A stretch of DNA of 64,000 nt from Brevibacillus ruminantium (lineage in GTDB: Bacteria > Bacillota > Bacilli > Brevibacillales > Brevibacillaceae): positions 5,419,001-5,483,000 of the forward strand of contig NZ_CP098755.1 of assembly GCF_023746555.1 (NCBI RefSeq). The letters run 5' to 3'. Under the pieces are notes generated by a model that searched no databases, was not told where the DNA came from, and was given only the letters and a program-made list of their open reading frames with translations. This document shows positions 41,513 to 51,197 of the stretch, one piece after another. Made by a program: the position numbers and the translations under genes. Within the stretch, counting starts at the first letter, position 1. Each line of letters starts with the position of its first letter.

Positions 41513-41949
41513 TTTTTTCTGTCACTTCTGACCGATTTTTTTTCTTCGTCAACGACTGTCTGCAGGTCCTGGAACCTCTGCCTCATTTCCTGCTTGTTGA
41601 AAATGGCTTGTGTAAATGTGCCCAGCCCTACGGTGTGGCGGGTGGTTTGCGCCGTTACCTCGCAAACCACCCGTTTTTCCGTCACCTCTGTACAAACAGC
41701 CCGAAACGTGACTTCCTGTCCGGCCACAGCAGGTCCGACATGCTTGATATTGATGGCAAAACCGGAGCCTTCCTCATGCTCCTCCAAATAGGGCAAGATG
41801 ACGTAACGCCCGACCTTTTCCATATAGTAGATCATGCTGACGGTCGACATGACCCGATGAACCACTTCGCCGTCAAAAGCGGGGAACATCTCATCCGTTA
41901 CCGTCACCGTAAACTCTGCCGCCGAACCCGGCACAAGTCCGCTTTTCAA
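41509..41949 (-). CDS. Hotdog-fold thioesterase, FlK-like
   Basis: 146 residues. Single hotdog domain with a candidate Thr-Glu-His triad: STVSMIYYMEKVG (Thr and Glu) and INIKHVGPAVAGQEVTF (His), as in fluoroacetyl-CoA thioesterase FlK and its relatives. Last gene of the large paa operon, 23 bases after the thiolase gene; its end overlaps the paaX -35. Probably clears dead-end acyl-CoA esters of the pathway (inference). Confidence 0.8.
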   Translation of the reverse strand: MKSGLVPGSAAEFTVTVTDEMFPAFDGEVVHRVMSTVSMIYYMEKVGRYVILPYLEEHEEGSGFAINIKHVGPAVAGQEVTFRAVCTEVTEKRVVCEVTAQTTRHTVGLGTFTQAIFNKQEMRQRFQDLQTVVDEEKKSVRSDRKN

Positions 41950-41972
41950 AGGCTACGCCTCCTTTGGCACGA

Positions 41973-43172
41973 TTACACCCGTTCGATAATGGTGGCGATG
42001 CCTTGACCGACGCCGATGCACATGGCAGCCATGCCAAAGCGGGCCTCGCGCCGCTCCATTTCATACAGCAATGTCGTCAGGATGCGCGCACCGCTGCAAC
42101 CCAGCGGATGGCCCAGTGCAATCGCGCCCCCGTTCACATTGACCAGCTCAGGATTGACGCCCAGCTCACGCACACTGGCGACTGCCTGCGCGGCAAATGC
42201 CTCGTTGAACTCAAACAGGTCGATCTGATCAATGGAAAGGCCCGCCTGCTTCAATGCCTTGCGGGCAGCCGGAACAGGCCCGATCCCCATGACGGAGGGA
42301 TCTACACCGGCCACGGCTGAAGCGACAATGCGCGCACGCGGCTTCAGACCGGCCGCTTCTGCTGTTCCTTGCTCCATGACGAGCAGCGCGCAGGCCCCGT
42401 CGTTCAATCCGCTGGAATTGCCTGCGGTCACCGAGCCGCCCTCTTTAAAGGCAGGCTTCAGCTTCTGCAGCTGCTCCATCGTCGTGTCGGGGCGGGGATG
42501 TTCGTCACGCTCAAACAGAGTGACCTCCCCTTTGCGCCCGCGAATTTCCACGGGAACGATCTCTTGCTCCCATTTTCCTTCTGCCAGCGCACGTGCGTAG
42601 TTTTGCTGGCTTTTCAGTGCAAACGCGTCCTGGTCTTCACGGCTGATCTGATGCTGCTCCGCCACGTTCTCGGCTGTTTCGCCCAAGCTGATCGGCGGAT
42701 ACATTTCCTCCATCTTTTTGTTTACCAGCCGCCAGCCCAGCGTCGTGTCCACCAACTGCTGGTTGCCGCGCTGAAAAGCCGTACCCGGCTTCATCATCAC
42801 CAGCGGCGAACGCGTCATGCTCTCCGTACCGCCGGCGATATAGACCTTTCCGGCTCCCGCCTTGATCGCGTTGGCAGATTGGTTGACCGCCTCCAGGCCG
42901 GAGCCGCACAGACGGTTCACCGTGACACCCGGAACATCGACCGGCACTCCGGCCAGCAGCAGAGACATTCTGGCTACATTGCGATTATCCTCACCCGCCT
43001 GATTGGCGCAGCCAAAAATGACATCGTCGATACTGCGGGGATCAATCGCGCTGCGCTCCAACAGCTTGCGGATCACCAGCGCCCCCAGATCGTCGGGACG
43101 CACATCCTTCAGCGCTCCTCCAAAACGGCCGATTGGCGTGCGCAAAGCGTCTACAATAACAGGTGTATTCAT
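41973..43172 (-). CDS. paaJ: Thiolase, PaaJ-like acyl-CoA acetyltransferase
   Basis: 399 residues from ATG at 43170-43172 with GGAGGAG upstream (the frame reaches 43265 but the extension overlaps the next gene). Catalytic residues: Cys in NRLCGSGLEAVNQ, His in [17 protein letters not shown], Cys in MCIGVGQG. PaaJ cleaves 3-oxoadipyl-CoA and 3-oxo-5,6-dehydrosuberyl-CoA. Second of two tandem thiolases; which one is the true PaaJ is not settled by sequence alone. Confidence 0.88.
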   Translation of the reverse strand: MNTPVIVDALRTPIGRFGGALKDVRPDDLGALVIRKLLERSAIDPRSIDDVIFGCANQAGEDNRNVARMSLLLAGVPVDVPGVTVNRLCGSGLEAVNQSANAIKAGAGKVYIAGGTESMTRSPLVMMKPGTAFQRGNQQLVDTTLGWRLVNKKMEEMYPPISLGETAENVAEQHQISREDQDAFALKSQQNYARALAEGKWEQEIVPVEIRGRKGEVTLFERDEHPRPDTTMEQLQKLKPAFKEGGSVTAGNSSGLNDGACALLVMEQGTAEAAGLKPRARIVASAVAGVDPSVMGIGPVPAARKALKQAGLSIDQIDLFEFNEAFAAQAVASVRELGVNPELVNVNGGAIALGHPLGCSGARILTTLLYEMERREARFGMAAMCIGVGQGIATIIERV

Positions 43173-43216
43173 CTCCGACTCCTCCATCGCGTACAGACTT
43201 CTTTCTCCCCGAACCT

Positions 43217-44416
43217 CTACAAAGCTTCTACCAGTGTGGCCAAGCCCTGTCCGCCGCCGATGCACAAAGAGACGACGCCATAGCGCTGCTTGCGGCGGCG
43301 CAGTTCGTACAAAATCGTTCCGAGCAGACGTGCGCCCGAGCAGCCAAGCGGATGACCCAGAGCGATCGCTCCTCCGTTTACATTGGTCTTCTCCGGCGGT
43401 AGCCCTAGCTCGCGCATACAGGCAAGCGCCTGCGAGGCAAAGGCTTCGTTTAATTCAAACAGGTCGATTTGCTCAACGGTCATGTTTGCCTCAGAAAGCA
43501 GCTTGCGGATGGCAGTGACCGGTCCAATGCCCATGATGCGCGGGTCCACGCCGGCTGATACAAAATGGACGATCCGTCCAAGCGGCATAAGGCCCGTCTC
43601 TTTCAGCTTCTGTTCATTCATGAGCAGGACAGCGGCCGCGCCATCATTGATCCCCGACGAGTTGCCTGCTGTCACGCTGCCCGCTTTGCGAAAAGCCGGA
43701 CGCAGCTTGGCCAGCGATTCGAGACTGGCGTCGCGGCGCGGAAATTCATCGGTGTCAAACAGGATTTCTTCTCCCTTTTTTCCGCGCAGGGTTACGGGGA
43801 CGATCTCATCCCGGAACAGACCGGCATCGATCGCAGCGACGGCCCGCCTTTGGCTTTCCAGGGCAAACCGATCCTGATCCTCACGGCTGATGCCGAATTG
43901 CTCGGCCACATTTTCCGCGGTATCGCCCATGGTCAAATCGCCGTACAGCGTAACAGGCGCAGAGCGCGGGCCGCCAAAGGATTCGATCAGCATCTGCCCG
44001 CCGCGCTGGTACGGCTGCTCAAATTTTTCCATGATATACGGAGAACGGGTGAGGTTTTCCACCCCGCCAGCCAGCATGACACTGCTGTGACCGGCCTGGA
44101 TCGACTGAGCCGCCAGATTGATCGCTTCCAAACCAGAGGCACACACCCGGTTCACCGTCAGACCCGGTACGGATTCCGGCAACCCGGCCTTCAGCAGCCC
44201 TACCCGAGCGATATTAATGAAGGGACCGGCTGAAATCACGTTGCCCATGATGACCCCGTCCACGGCTTCCCCGCTTTGGCCCGCCTGCTGCAAGGCTCCG
44301 TTCAAAACGATAGCGGTCAAATCGTCTATCGGCGTGTTTTTCAAGCTGCCGCCCAGCTTGCCGATGGGCGTGCGAACCGCCGCAGTGACGTAGGCATCCG
44401 ATCTCATCTGACTCAT
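43217..44416 (-). CDS. Thiolase (acetyl-CoA acyltransferase), second copy
   Basis: 399 residues. Same catalytic set: Cys in [14 protein letters not shown], His in [17 protein letters not shown], Cys in [17 protein letters not shown] upstream; its ATG overlaps the preceding stop by four bases. It shares strong similarity with the next thiolase, indicating an old duplication. One copy probably handles 3-oxoadipyl-CoA and the other the dehydrosuberyl or acetoacetyl substrate. Confidence 0.87.
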   Translation of the reverse strand: MSQMRSDAYVTAAVRTPIGKLGGSLKNTPIDDLTAIVLNGALQQAGQSGEAVDGVIMGNVISAGPFINIARVGLLKAGLPESVPGLTVNRVCASGLEAINLAAQSIQAGHSSVMLAGGVENLTRSPYIMEKFEQPYQRGGQMLIESFGGPRSAPVTLYGDLTMGDTAENVAEQFGISREDQDRFALESQRRAVAAIDAGLFRDEIVPVTLRGKKGEEILFDTDEFPRRDASLESLAKLRPAFRKAGSVTAGNSSGINDGAAAVLLMNEQKLKETGLMPLGRIVHFVSAGVDPRIMGIGPVTAIRKLLSEANMTVEQIDLFELNEAFASQALACMRELGLPPEKTNVNGGAIALGHPLGCSGARLLGTILYELRRRKQRYGVVSLCIGGGQGLATLVEAL

Positions 44417-45168
44417 CCTTCGCTCCCCTCCTTATCCGCATAGCTGTAAAAGCCTTGTCCGGCGCGAACGCCAATGCGTTTTGCCAGCACCAGCTTGCGC
44501 AGAAGCGGCGCCGGACGGTAGCGTTCCTCGGCCAGATCGCGCTGCAATCCGCGAATGATCGCATAGATTTCGTCCAAGCCGATCCGATCCGCCCATTCCA
44601 GCGGACCATAGGGATAATTGGTTCCTTTTTTCATCGCGATATCGATATCTCTGGGGGTCGCCGCCTTTTCCATCAGAGTAAAGGCCGCTTCGTTGATAAT
44701 CAGTGACAGGATTCGCGGGAAAACGAGACCCACCTCGTCGTCCACGATCTCTGTCTCCTTGCCGAGGGATTGAAAGAAAGAGATGGCCACCTGCATGGCT
44801 GCCGCCTCCGTTTGCAGTGCCGGAGCGATTTCAAACAGCTCCCGCTCAGCCAGAGGCACCAGCGTACCGAATCCGCAGACACGCTCGGGATGCTCTGTCC
44901 AGGAGGCCGCCTCTGTCGCCGTAATTGCCAGCGATGTAGTGATGATGGGCACATGCGCGGGAAGCAGTCGATCCAGCTCGCGAATGCATTCCTCTTTTGC
45001 CTGCAGATTGACATTGTTCACTTCGACGGCGAGAATGATCTCCTGCAGCCTGGCTGCCGATTCATCAGGCGAGAGCACCTGATAGCCGCTGTCCGTGATC
45101 AACTGATGCAGCTCGGCGTAGAGCGGACTGTCGCCAGCAAGTAAAATGGCTTTAGTTGTTGTAGTCAT
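44413..45168 (-). CDS. 3-hydroxyacyl-CoA dehydrogenase-like protein with degenerate NAD-binding end
   Basis: 251 residues from ATG at 45166-45168 (GGGGGAAGG upstream; overlaps the paaH stop by 17 bases). The C-terminal half has [20 protein letters not shown] and RAGQGFYSY, typical of the second dehydrogenase domain of long PaaH proteins. The N-terminal Rossmann region reads [13 protein letters not shown] where GxGxxG is expected, so nucleotide binding is doubtful. It may be the detached second half of a PaaH-like protein serving as a partner of the next subunit. Role inferred from context. Confidence 0.78.
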   Translation of the reverse strand: MTTTTKAILLAGDSPLYAELHQLITDSGYQVLSPDESAARLQEIILAVEVNNVNLQAKEECIRELDRLLPAHVPIITTSLAITATEAASWTEHPERVCGFGTLVPLAERELFEIAPALQTEAAAMQVAISFFQSLGKETEIVDDEVGLVFPRILSLIINEAAFTLMEKAATPRDIDIAMKKGTNYPYGPLEWADRIGLDEIYAIIRGLQRDLAEERYRPAPLLRKLVLAKRIGVRAGQGFYSYADKEGSEG

Positions 45169-46015
45169 AGAAACCTTCCCCCGTCTTTCTGCCCAGGCTT
45201 CCGGCCTGAACCATCCGTTGCTGAATCCGGCTGGGCTTAAATCGTCCTTCGTGGAAGAAATCGGCGTACACCGATTGGGTGGTGGCAAAATTGATGTCAA
45301 TGCCGATCATGTCCTGCAGCTCAAACGGCCCCATTTTGAATCCGCCGGCCCGCTTCATGATCCGGTCAATCTTTTTCACATCGGCTACATGGTCGCCAAG
45401 GATGCGCAATGCTTCATTATAATAAGGGCGGGCGATCCGGTTGACGATAAAGCCGGGTGAGTCCGTCACCAGGACGGGCACCTTGCCCAGCTCTTCCGCA
45501 AAGCGGTACGCACGCTGCACATTTTCTTCGCTGGATTTCGTTCCGCGAATCACCTCGACCAGCGGCATTACCGGGGCCGGGTTGAAAAAATGAAACCCGA
45601 GAATGCGCTCGGGATGGGGCAATCCTCCCGCTATTTCCGTGATCGAGATCGAGGAGGTATTGCTCAGCAGCAGGGCGTCGCTCCGACATATCCGGGAGAG
45701 CCCGCTGAAAATATTCTTTTTCAGATCGAGCCGCTCCGGCACTGCTTCGATCACGATATCGCAAACAGCCAAATGCTCCATAGCCGAGACCAAATCCACC
45801 AGTTCAAGCGTATCCGCCTTTTGCTGCTCGTTGATCTTGCCTTTGTCCACGTCCTTGGACAGGGTTGCCTGCAAATAGGCGAATGCCTTGTCCAGTACAG
45901 CCTGATTGGTATCCAAGAGCTTGACCATATGTCCTTTGCGGGCACAGACAAGGGCGATCCCCGCCCCCATCGTACCTGCGCCGATTACACCAACCGTTTC
46001 TGTATGCTTACCCAC
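45152..46015 (-). CDS. paaH: 3-hydroxyacyl-CoA dehydrogenase PaaH
   Basis: 287 residues, single-domain form. NAD motif VIGAGTMGAGIA near residue 9, and the C-terminal catalytic region HFFNPAPVMPLVEVI (His), TDSPGFIVNRIARPYYNEA, MKRAGGFKMGPFELQDMIGID. Oxidises 3-hydroxyadipyl-CoA to 3-oxoadipyl-CoA. E. coli PaaH is about 475 residues; here the extra domain is the separate overlapping gene. Confidence 0.93.
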   Translation of the reverse strand: MGKHTETVGVIGAGTMGAGIALVCARKGHMVKLLDTNQAVLDKAFAYLQATLSKDVDKGKINEQQKADTLELVDLVSAMEHLAVCDIVIEAVPERLDLKKNIFSGLSRICRSDALLLSNTSSISITEIAGGLPHPERILGFHFFNPAPVMPLVEVIRGTKSSEENVQRAYRFAEELGKVPVLVTDSPGFIVNRIARPYYNEALRILGDHVADVKKIDRIMKRAGGFKMGPFELQDMIGIDINFATTQSVYADFFHEGRFKPSRIQQRMVQAGSLGRKTGEGFYDYNN

Positions 46016-46035
46016 TTGCCGAGCCTCCCTTTTGC

Positions 46036-46812
46036 CTAGCGTCCCTGGAATCGGGGCGCACGTTTTTCCAGGAAGGCGGCAACCCCTTCCCGGTGGTCCT
46101 CCGTGCTTCCAGCCGCTTCCTGCGCGTACGTTTCGTATTCCAGCGTCTCTTCCAGATCCATCTCCAGTCCCTTGTACATCGTGCGTTTGATCAGGCCAAT
46201 CGCACGGGTCGGCAATACCGCCAGCTTGCGGGCATATGCCAGCGCCTCCTCCTGGAACGAGTCAGCCGGGTAGACCTGATTGACCAGACCGAGCTTCAGT
46301 GCTTCCTCTGCGGACAGCTTTTCGCCCGTCATCGCCAGCTCCAGCGCCTTGCCGATCCCCACGATACGCGGGAGGAAGTAGCAGCCGCCCGAATCAGGAA
46401 CCAGCCCGATGTTGACAAAGGCGTTGACGAACGACGCTTTTTCCGATGCCAGCCGGATATCACAAGCTAGCGCCAGACTCATGCCTGCTCCTGCAGCCAC
46501 ACCGTTGACTGCCGCGATGATCGGCTTTTCCGTTTTTCGGAACTGAAGAATCATCGGATTGTAACGGTTTCGCAAAAAGCCGCCGAAGTCCACGCCGCCG
46601 CCCTGCACATCGCCCAAATCCTGGCCGGCGTTAAAAGCGCGTCCGGCTCCTGTCAGCAAAATGCAGCGGACATCGGCATCCTTTTGCGCCTGCTTGAGCG
46701 CAGCGGTGATTTCTTTATTCATCTGTTCGGTGAAGGCATTAAATTTTTCCGGGCGATTCAGCGTGATGACCGCGACGCCTTCCGTCACTTCATAGAGAAT
46801 CGTTTCGTACAT
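46036..46812 (-). CDS. paaG: Ring-1,2-epoxyphenylacetyl-CoA isomerase PaaG
   Basis: 258 residues, crotonase fold. LNRPEKFNAFTEQM, GAGRAFNAGQDLGD and FVNIGLVPDSGGCYFLPRIVG, the Asp in the last being the PaaG catalytic acid, set it apart from true hydratases. Converts the ring epoxide to oxepin-CoA, and can act on dehydroadipyl/dehydrosuberyl-CoA double bonds. Between paaF and paaH. Confidence 0.92.
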   Translation of the reverse strand: MYETILYEVTEGVAVITLNRPEKFNAFTEQMNKEITAALKQAQKDADVRCILLTGAGRAFNAGQDLGDVQGGGVDFGGFLRNRYNPMILQFRKTEKPIIAAVNGVAAGAGMSLALACDIRLASEKASFVNAFVNIGLVPDSGGCYFLPRIVGIGKALELAMTGEKLSAEEALKLGLVNQVYPADSFQEEALAYARKLAVLPTRAIGLIKRTMYKGLEMDLEETLEYETYAQEAAGSTEDHREGVAAFLEKRAPRFQGR

Positions 46813-46821
46813 GGCTGCCTC

Positions 46822-47595
46822 CTAGTTTCCCGTAAACCGGGGTTTGCGCTTTTCCAGGAAGGCCTGCATGCCTTCCTTGCGATCTTCGCTGGCCAGCAGC
46901 AGGTAGAAGCCGCTTCGTTCGTAGTCCATGCCTTCCTGAAGCGGCAGATCTTCCGCTTTGTGCACGGACTTCTTGATCACCTGAACGGCCAGAGGCGGCT
47001 GTTTGGCTACTTTTTTGGCCAGCTTGAGCGCTTCCTGCAGGTACGCTTCTACAGGCACTACCCGATTGACGAGCCCGTACTGCCAAGCTTCTCTGGCTGA
47101 AATCGGATCGCCTGTCAGCAGCATCTCCATTGCCTTGCGCAGTCCAACCGCACGAGTCAGACGCTGCGTCCCGCCAGCGCCGGGCATCACGCCCAGCTTG
47201 ATTTCCGGCTGGCCGATCTGCGCTGTTTCCGAGGCGATGACAATGTCGCAGTTCATCATCAGCTCACAGCCTCCGCCGAGGACAAAGCCGCTGACGGCCC
47301 CGATGATCGGCTTGGAGATCAGGGACATGCGATCCCAGACAGCGAACTGATTTCTTTTCATGATTTCAATAGCCGACGCTTCCGCCATTTCATTGATATC
47401 GGCACCGGCGGCAAATGCCTGTTCATTTCCGGTGATGAGGATGACGCGGATGGCGGGGTCACGATCCATGCGCTCAAGCTCCGCTACCAGCTCATCTACT
47501 AACTGTAAATTCAAGGCATTGAGAATCTTCGGTCGATTAAGTGTAATCAACCCGACTGTTTCGTCTATGGAAACTGTGATGAATTCATACGACAC
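46822..47595 (-). CDS. paaF: Enoyl-CoA hydratase PaaF
   Basis: 257 residues, crotonase fold with ALNLQLVDELVAELERM, AAGADINEMAE, GGGCELMMNCDIVIASE and the hydratase segment EIKLGVMPGAGGTQRLTR. Hydrates 2,3-dehydroadipyl-CoA to 3-hydroxyadipyl-CoA. Nine bases separate it from paaG. Confidence 0.9.
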   Translation of the reverse strand: MSYEFITVSIDETVGLITLNRPKILNALNLQLVDELVAELERMDRDPAIRVILITGNEQAFAAGADINEMAEASAIEIMKRNQFAVWDRMSLISKPIIGAVSGFVLGGGCELMMNCDIVIASETAQIGQPEIKLGVMPGAGGTQRLTRAVGLRKAMEMLLTGDPISAREAWQYGLVNRVVPVEAYLQEALKLAKKVAKQPPLAVQVIKKSVHKAEDLPLQEGMDYERSGFYLLLASEDRKEGMQAFLEKRKPRFTGN

Positions 47596-47629
47596 GGACT
47601 ATTCACACCTTTCTCCTGGCAACAGCCGT

Positions 47630-48958
47630 TTAGATCGCGGCTTGCGGCTTGTTGCGGTTGTCGACGATGCGAATCGCTTTGCCTTCGCTTCGAAGCAGGG
47701 AGTTTGGCGGCAGTACGCGCAGTACGACCGTCACACCCAGCGTGCATTTGATCGTATGGCCGATCTCTTTCACCAACGGAGCAATCGCTGCATTTTCATT
47801 GCCCGCGATCTGGCTTGCGTAATCCGGAGTCAGCTCACAGTGCACCTCAAAGCGGTCCAGGGCACCATCCCGCTCAATGACGACCTGATAGTGCGGGGCC
47901 AATTGATCGAAGGTAAGCAGAACCGACTCGATTTCCGTCGGGAATACATTGACGCCGCGAATGATGAGCATATCGTCCACCCGTCCCTTGATGCGAGACA
48001 TGCGCATGGTCGTGCGGCCGCACTTACAGGGCTCCGGATTGAGTGAAGCGATATCGCCTGTGCGGTAGCGGATCACCGGGAAAGCTTCTTTCGTCAATGA
48101 CGTGAAGACCAGTTCGCCTTCTTGTCCGTACGGGAGAACTTCCCCTGTTTGCGGATCGATGATTTCGGCATAAAAATGATCGTCTGCGATGTGCAAACCG
48201 TCCTGCGCTTCGTGGCATTCGATCGAGACGCCAGGACCCATCACTTCACTCAGTCCGTAGATATCCACGGCCTTGATGCCGAGCGATTCTTCGAGCTGCA
48301 CGCGCATTTCCTCGGACCACGGCTCCGCACCGAAAATGCCGTATTTCAGACTGGTTTCACGCGGGTCAAGACCCATCTTCTTCATTTCCTCCACGATATT
48401 CAACACGTAGGACGGTGTCGCCGCCAGTCCGCGCGGCTGGAAATCCTGGATGAGCGTGATTTGGCGGGAGGTGTTGCCGCCGGATACAGGCACCGCGACA
48501 GCCCCCAAATGCTCAATGCCGTTGTGCAGACCAAGGCCGCCGGTAAACAGTCCGTAGCCGTAGGCATTGTGGAAAATGTCTCCCGGCTCGCCGCCAGCGC
48601 AGCAGATGGCACGGGCTACGATCTCCGCCCAGTTTTCCAGGTCCTTTTTGGTGTATCCTACCACCGTCGGTTTTCCTTTGGTTCCCGAGGAACCGTGAAT
48701 TCGAGCAACTTCTTTCATATCAACAGCGAACAGATTAAACGGATAGTTTTCACGCAAATGCGTTTTTTTCATAAACGGTAGCTTCTGAATGTCTTCCAGG
48801 GATTGAATGTCTTCGGGCTTCACGCCAGCGGCCTTAAACGCTTCCTGATGAAACGGTACTCGCTCATAGGCTCGTTTAACGGTTTCCTTCAAGCGTTCCA
48901 GTTGGATTTCGCCCATTTTATTTCTTGGCAGCGTTTCCATTTCTACATTAAAGATCAT
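47630..48958 (-). CDS. paaK: Phenylacetate-CoA ligase PaaK
   Basis: 442 residues from ATG at 48956-48958 with GAGGGGA upstream (frame extends to 49099 without homology). ANL-superfamily adenylate-forming enzyme: P-loop HGSSGTKGKPT, YGLSEVMGPG, RYRTGDIA and hinge RIKGRVDDMLIIRGVNVFP. Activates phenylacetate with ATP and CoA, entry step of the pathway. Followed by paaF, preceded by a third crotonase gene. Confidence 0.96.
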   Translation of the reverse strand: MIFNVEMETLPRNKMGEIQLERLKETVKRAYERVPFHQEAFKAAGVKPEDIQSLEDIQKLPFMKKTHLRENYPFNLFAVDMKEVARIHGSSGTKGKPTVVGYTKKDLENWAEIVARAICCAGGEPGDIFHNAYGYGLFTGGLGLHNGIEHLGAVAVPVSGGNTSRQITLIQDFQPRGLAATPSYVLNIVEEMKKMGLDPRETSLKYGIFGAEPWSEEMRVQLEESLGIKAVDIYGLSEVMGPGVSIECHEAQDGLHIADDHFYAEIIDPQTGEVLPYGQEGELVFTSLTKEAFPVIRYRTGDIASLNPEPCKCGRTTMRMSRIKGRVDDMLIIRGVNVFPTEIESVLLTFDQLAPHYQVVIERDGALDRFEVHCELTPDYASQIAGNENAAIAPLVKEIGHTIKCTLGVTVVLRVLPPNSLLRSEGKAIRIVDNRNKPQAAI

Positions 48959-49008
48959 GCCGTTTCCCCTCATTCCGTTTCGTTTATCGTCTGCTCCTCT
49001 AGATGCTG

Positions 49009-49794
49009 TTATTCGCCCGTAAACACCGGTCTCCGCTTTTCGCGGAACGCTTCTAATGCTTCCAGACGGTCTTTGGTCGGTATAATCACTTCGTAACACA
49101 TCGTTTCCAGATCGAGTCCGGTTTGCAGATCCACACTCGATCCGCGGTCAATCGCGGCTTTGGCCTGATATACGGCAAGCGGCGCATTGGCGAGAATCTC
49201 CTGGGCCAGGCCCATTGCCAGTTGTTCCAGTTGTTCGGCATCCTCTGCCACCCCGCTCACAAACCCAAGCCGGTACGCTTCCTCGGCCGTAATGCGGCGA
49301 GCCGTCAAGATCAGCTCTTTGGCCTTGGACGGGCCTACCAGCCGGGACAAGCGCTGCGTACCTCCCGCACCGGGGATGATGCCCAGGCTGACCTCGGTCA
49401 GACCCATCCTGGCATCTGTCAGCGCGTAGCGGAAGTCACAAGCGAGTGCCAGCTCGAATCCGCCGCCAAAGGCAAAGCCGTTAATCATGGCAATCGTCGG
49501 CTGGGAGAGACGCTCCAGCGCTGTAAAGACATCTCTGATCTTGCGTACATTGCGGCGGACCTGCTGCTCTGTCAGGGTGCGGCGCTCCTTCAAGTCGGCT
49601 CCTGCACAGAAGGCGCGGCCCTCTGCCCGGATGATCACGACCCGGACTTCTTTGGAATCCAGCCGCACCTGATCGATCAGCTCCCCCAGACGCTCAAGGG
49701 TATCGTAATTCAAAGCATTGAGTTCATCCGGACGGTTCAAGGTGATGATGCCCAAATGCCCGTCCCGTTCAAATCGTACGGTTTCCTGGCTCAT
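49009..49794 (-). CDS. Enoyl-CoA hydratase/isomerase family protein, third crotonase of the operon
   Basis: 261 residues with FCAGADLKERRTLTEQQV, FGGGFELALACDF and EVSLGIIPGAGGTQRLSRLVG. Acidic residues in the last two motifs keep both hydratase carboxylates likely. A methylglutaconyl-CoA-hydratase-like look. Since fused PaaZ is absent, it is a candidate for the oxepin-CoA hydrolysing hydratase, but standard oxepin-CoA hydrolases are MaoC-fold, so the role is open. Confidence 0.85.
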   Translation of the reverse strand: MSQETVRFERDGHLGIITLNRPDELNALNYDTLERLGELIDQVRLDSKEVRVVIIRAEGRAFCAGADLKERRTLTEQQVRRNVRKIRDVFTALERLSQPTIAMINGFAFGGGFELALACDFRYALTDARMGLTEVSLGIIPGAGGTQRLSRLVGPSKAKELILTARRITAEEAYRLGFVSGVAEDAEQLEQLAMGLAQEILANAPLAVYQAKAAIDRGSSVDLQTGLDLETMCYEVIIPTKDRLEALEAFREKRRPVFTGE

Positions 49795-49815
49795 GTTTGT
49801 CCTCCTCGGGCGGGA

Positions 49816-50208
49816 TTAGGATGGTTTGCCAAAGACTCGCGCGTAGGTGCCAGTAGCAAAGGCGACCAGCTTCCCGTCACAGGTCACGCGAGCTTCCATC
49901 ACGATCAGGCTTCGTCCGCTTTTCAGCACGCGAGATTCCGCCTCCAGCCGTTCACCGCGCGCCGGACTCAGGTATTGAATCTTGCTCTCCACCGTAACGC
50001 ACTGCTGTACGCCATCGATATGGGGAGCGGCGCCGTGGCCCATGGCCACATCTGCCAACGTGGCGGTGACTCCGCCATGCACAACCCCTTCGATACTGTT
50101 GAACAGCTCGGGGCGGATTTTCAACGCTACTCTGCATCCCTGCTCATCCCGGTGCACGACCTCGATGCCCAGATAGTGATTGAATCGGTTTCGGATTTCC
50201 TCTGTCAT
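49816..50208 (-). CDS. PaaI-type hotdog thioesterase (first)
   Basis: 130 residues from ATG at 50206-50208 with AAAGGGGA upstream; the frame extends to 50313 but that part is not homologous. Core HGGVTATLADVAMGHGAA with Asp as the likely catalytic base and ESKIQYLSPARGERLEAES. Acts on aryl- or acyl-CoA thioesters. A 171-base gap to the next gene upstream shows no gene. Confidence 0.83.
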   Translation of the reverse strand: MTEEIRNRFNHYLGIEVVHRDEQGCRVALKIRPELFNSIEGVVHGGVTATLADVAMGHGAAPHIDGVQQCVTVESKIQYLSPARGERLEAESRVLKSGRSLIVMEARVTCDGKLVAFATGTYARVFGKPS

Positions 50209-50379
50209 CAAAGCGTCCCCTTTTTCTTTGATCTGCGTTGAAACGGTGAAAGGAGCCCTATGCGTGACATCTGGCATCCTTTCCGCGTGTCTTGCGTTCA
50301 GTTTTGTTTTCATTAATGTGTTCGCTTATCGTACGGTTATCTTTTCTTTGCTTTACTCCTGTGTCTCGTTCCGTTTGAC

Positions 50380-50841
50380 TCAAGCCTCTTCGTCTATTGG
50401 CACGAAGTACTCATTTTTGCGGTAGGCCAAAGCATCCAGCGTCGCGACCAGACCGTGCTCGGTTTCTACCCGAATCCGATACCAGGCAGTGCGGTTGTTT
50501 TTCTTTTCTTCCGTCGCTGTCGCTACCAGGCGATTCCCTTTCATCGCAGCCGCCAGAAAACCAATGTTCATCGAGAGAGCCACCGAGGTTTTGCCATACG
50601 AGTTGCAGGCGGCGGCAAACACGAAGTCGGCCAGTGAGAAAATCAAGGCTCCATGAGCGGTGCCATGCGCATTCAGCATATGCTCCTGCACGGACACTTC
50701 CGCCGTTGCCGTTCCCTCGCCCAGCTCCAGCAGCTTGATGCCGAGAAACTGGGCGAACTGATCCTGCACCAGCTTGGCGCTGATTTCCTCGTAATGCTTA
50801 TGGTGGATCTCACGCTCGTCTACGATCCGTTTTCCACTCAT
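50380..50841 (-). CDS. paaI: Hydroxyphenylacetyl-CoA-type thioesterase PaaI
   Basis: 153 residues, hotdog fold. HMLNAHGTAHGALIFSLADFVFAAACNS holds the PaaI catalytic Asp and conserved CNS end (broken here only by length), followed by SMNIGFLAAAMKGNRLVATA. PaaI rescues CoA from dead-end intermediates. Start overlaps the EthD stop by four bases. Confidence 0.9.
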   Translation of the reverse strand: MSGKRIVDEREIHHKHYEEISAKLVQDQFAQFLGIKLLELGEGTATAEVSVQEHMLNAHGTAHGALIFSLADFVFAAACNSYGKTSVALSMNIGFLAAAMKGNRLVATATEEKKNNRTAWYRIRVETEHGLVATLDALAYRKNEYFVPIDEEA

Positions 50842-51143
50842 TTTTCAACCACTTCGACGAAATGCATGGACACCACTTGCCCGGCAAAACCGCGCAGGTC
50901 TTTTCCTGCCGCACGCCCTTCGGCGGATGACAACGCTTCCATCAAAGCCTCTTTAGATGCAAAGTACATTTCTGCGATCAGATGCAGATCGCTGTCACCA
51001 GCAGGAGTACCGTATACCTTGCCTACTTCCATTTTGATCAGGCCTGGCATTTTTTCAGCCAGCGGACCATGCACTTCGAAGTAATGTTTGTCAAAGGCTT
51101 CGACATCCTCGGGGACGCGGTAAATAGCCACCAATTTCACCAT
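50838..51143 (-). CDS. EthD-family dimeric ferredoxin-like protein
   Basis: 101 residues: VKLVAIYRVPEDVEAFDKHYFEVHGPLAEKMPG and a C-terminal second strand pair, as in EthD. Dimeric alpha/beta barrel proteins of this type sometimes help oxidative catabolism or act as isomerases; none is assigned here. First gene of the large paa operon, so its promoter carries the PaaX-type box. Confidence 0.85.
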   Translation of the reverse strand: MVKLVAIYRVPEDVEAFDKHYFEVHGPLAEKMPGLIKMEVGKVYGTPAGDSDLHLIAEMYFASKEALMEALSSAEGRAAGKDLRGFAGQVVSMHFVEVVEK

Positions 51144-51197
51144 TCATTATCCCTGCTTTCCCTATCGTATTTTCCAGGTATGTGACGATTAATTAAT

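Noticed and set aside
44413..45300. Longer start for the degenerate dehydrogenase and similar long starts for paaK, PaaI-type and thiolase genes
   Set aside because: The extensions overlap upstream genes, lack Shine-Dalgarno sequences and have no family similarity; internal ATGs were chosen.
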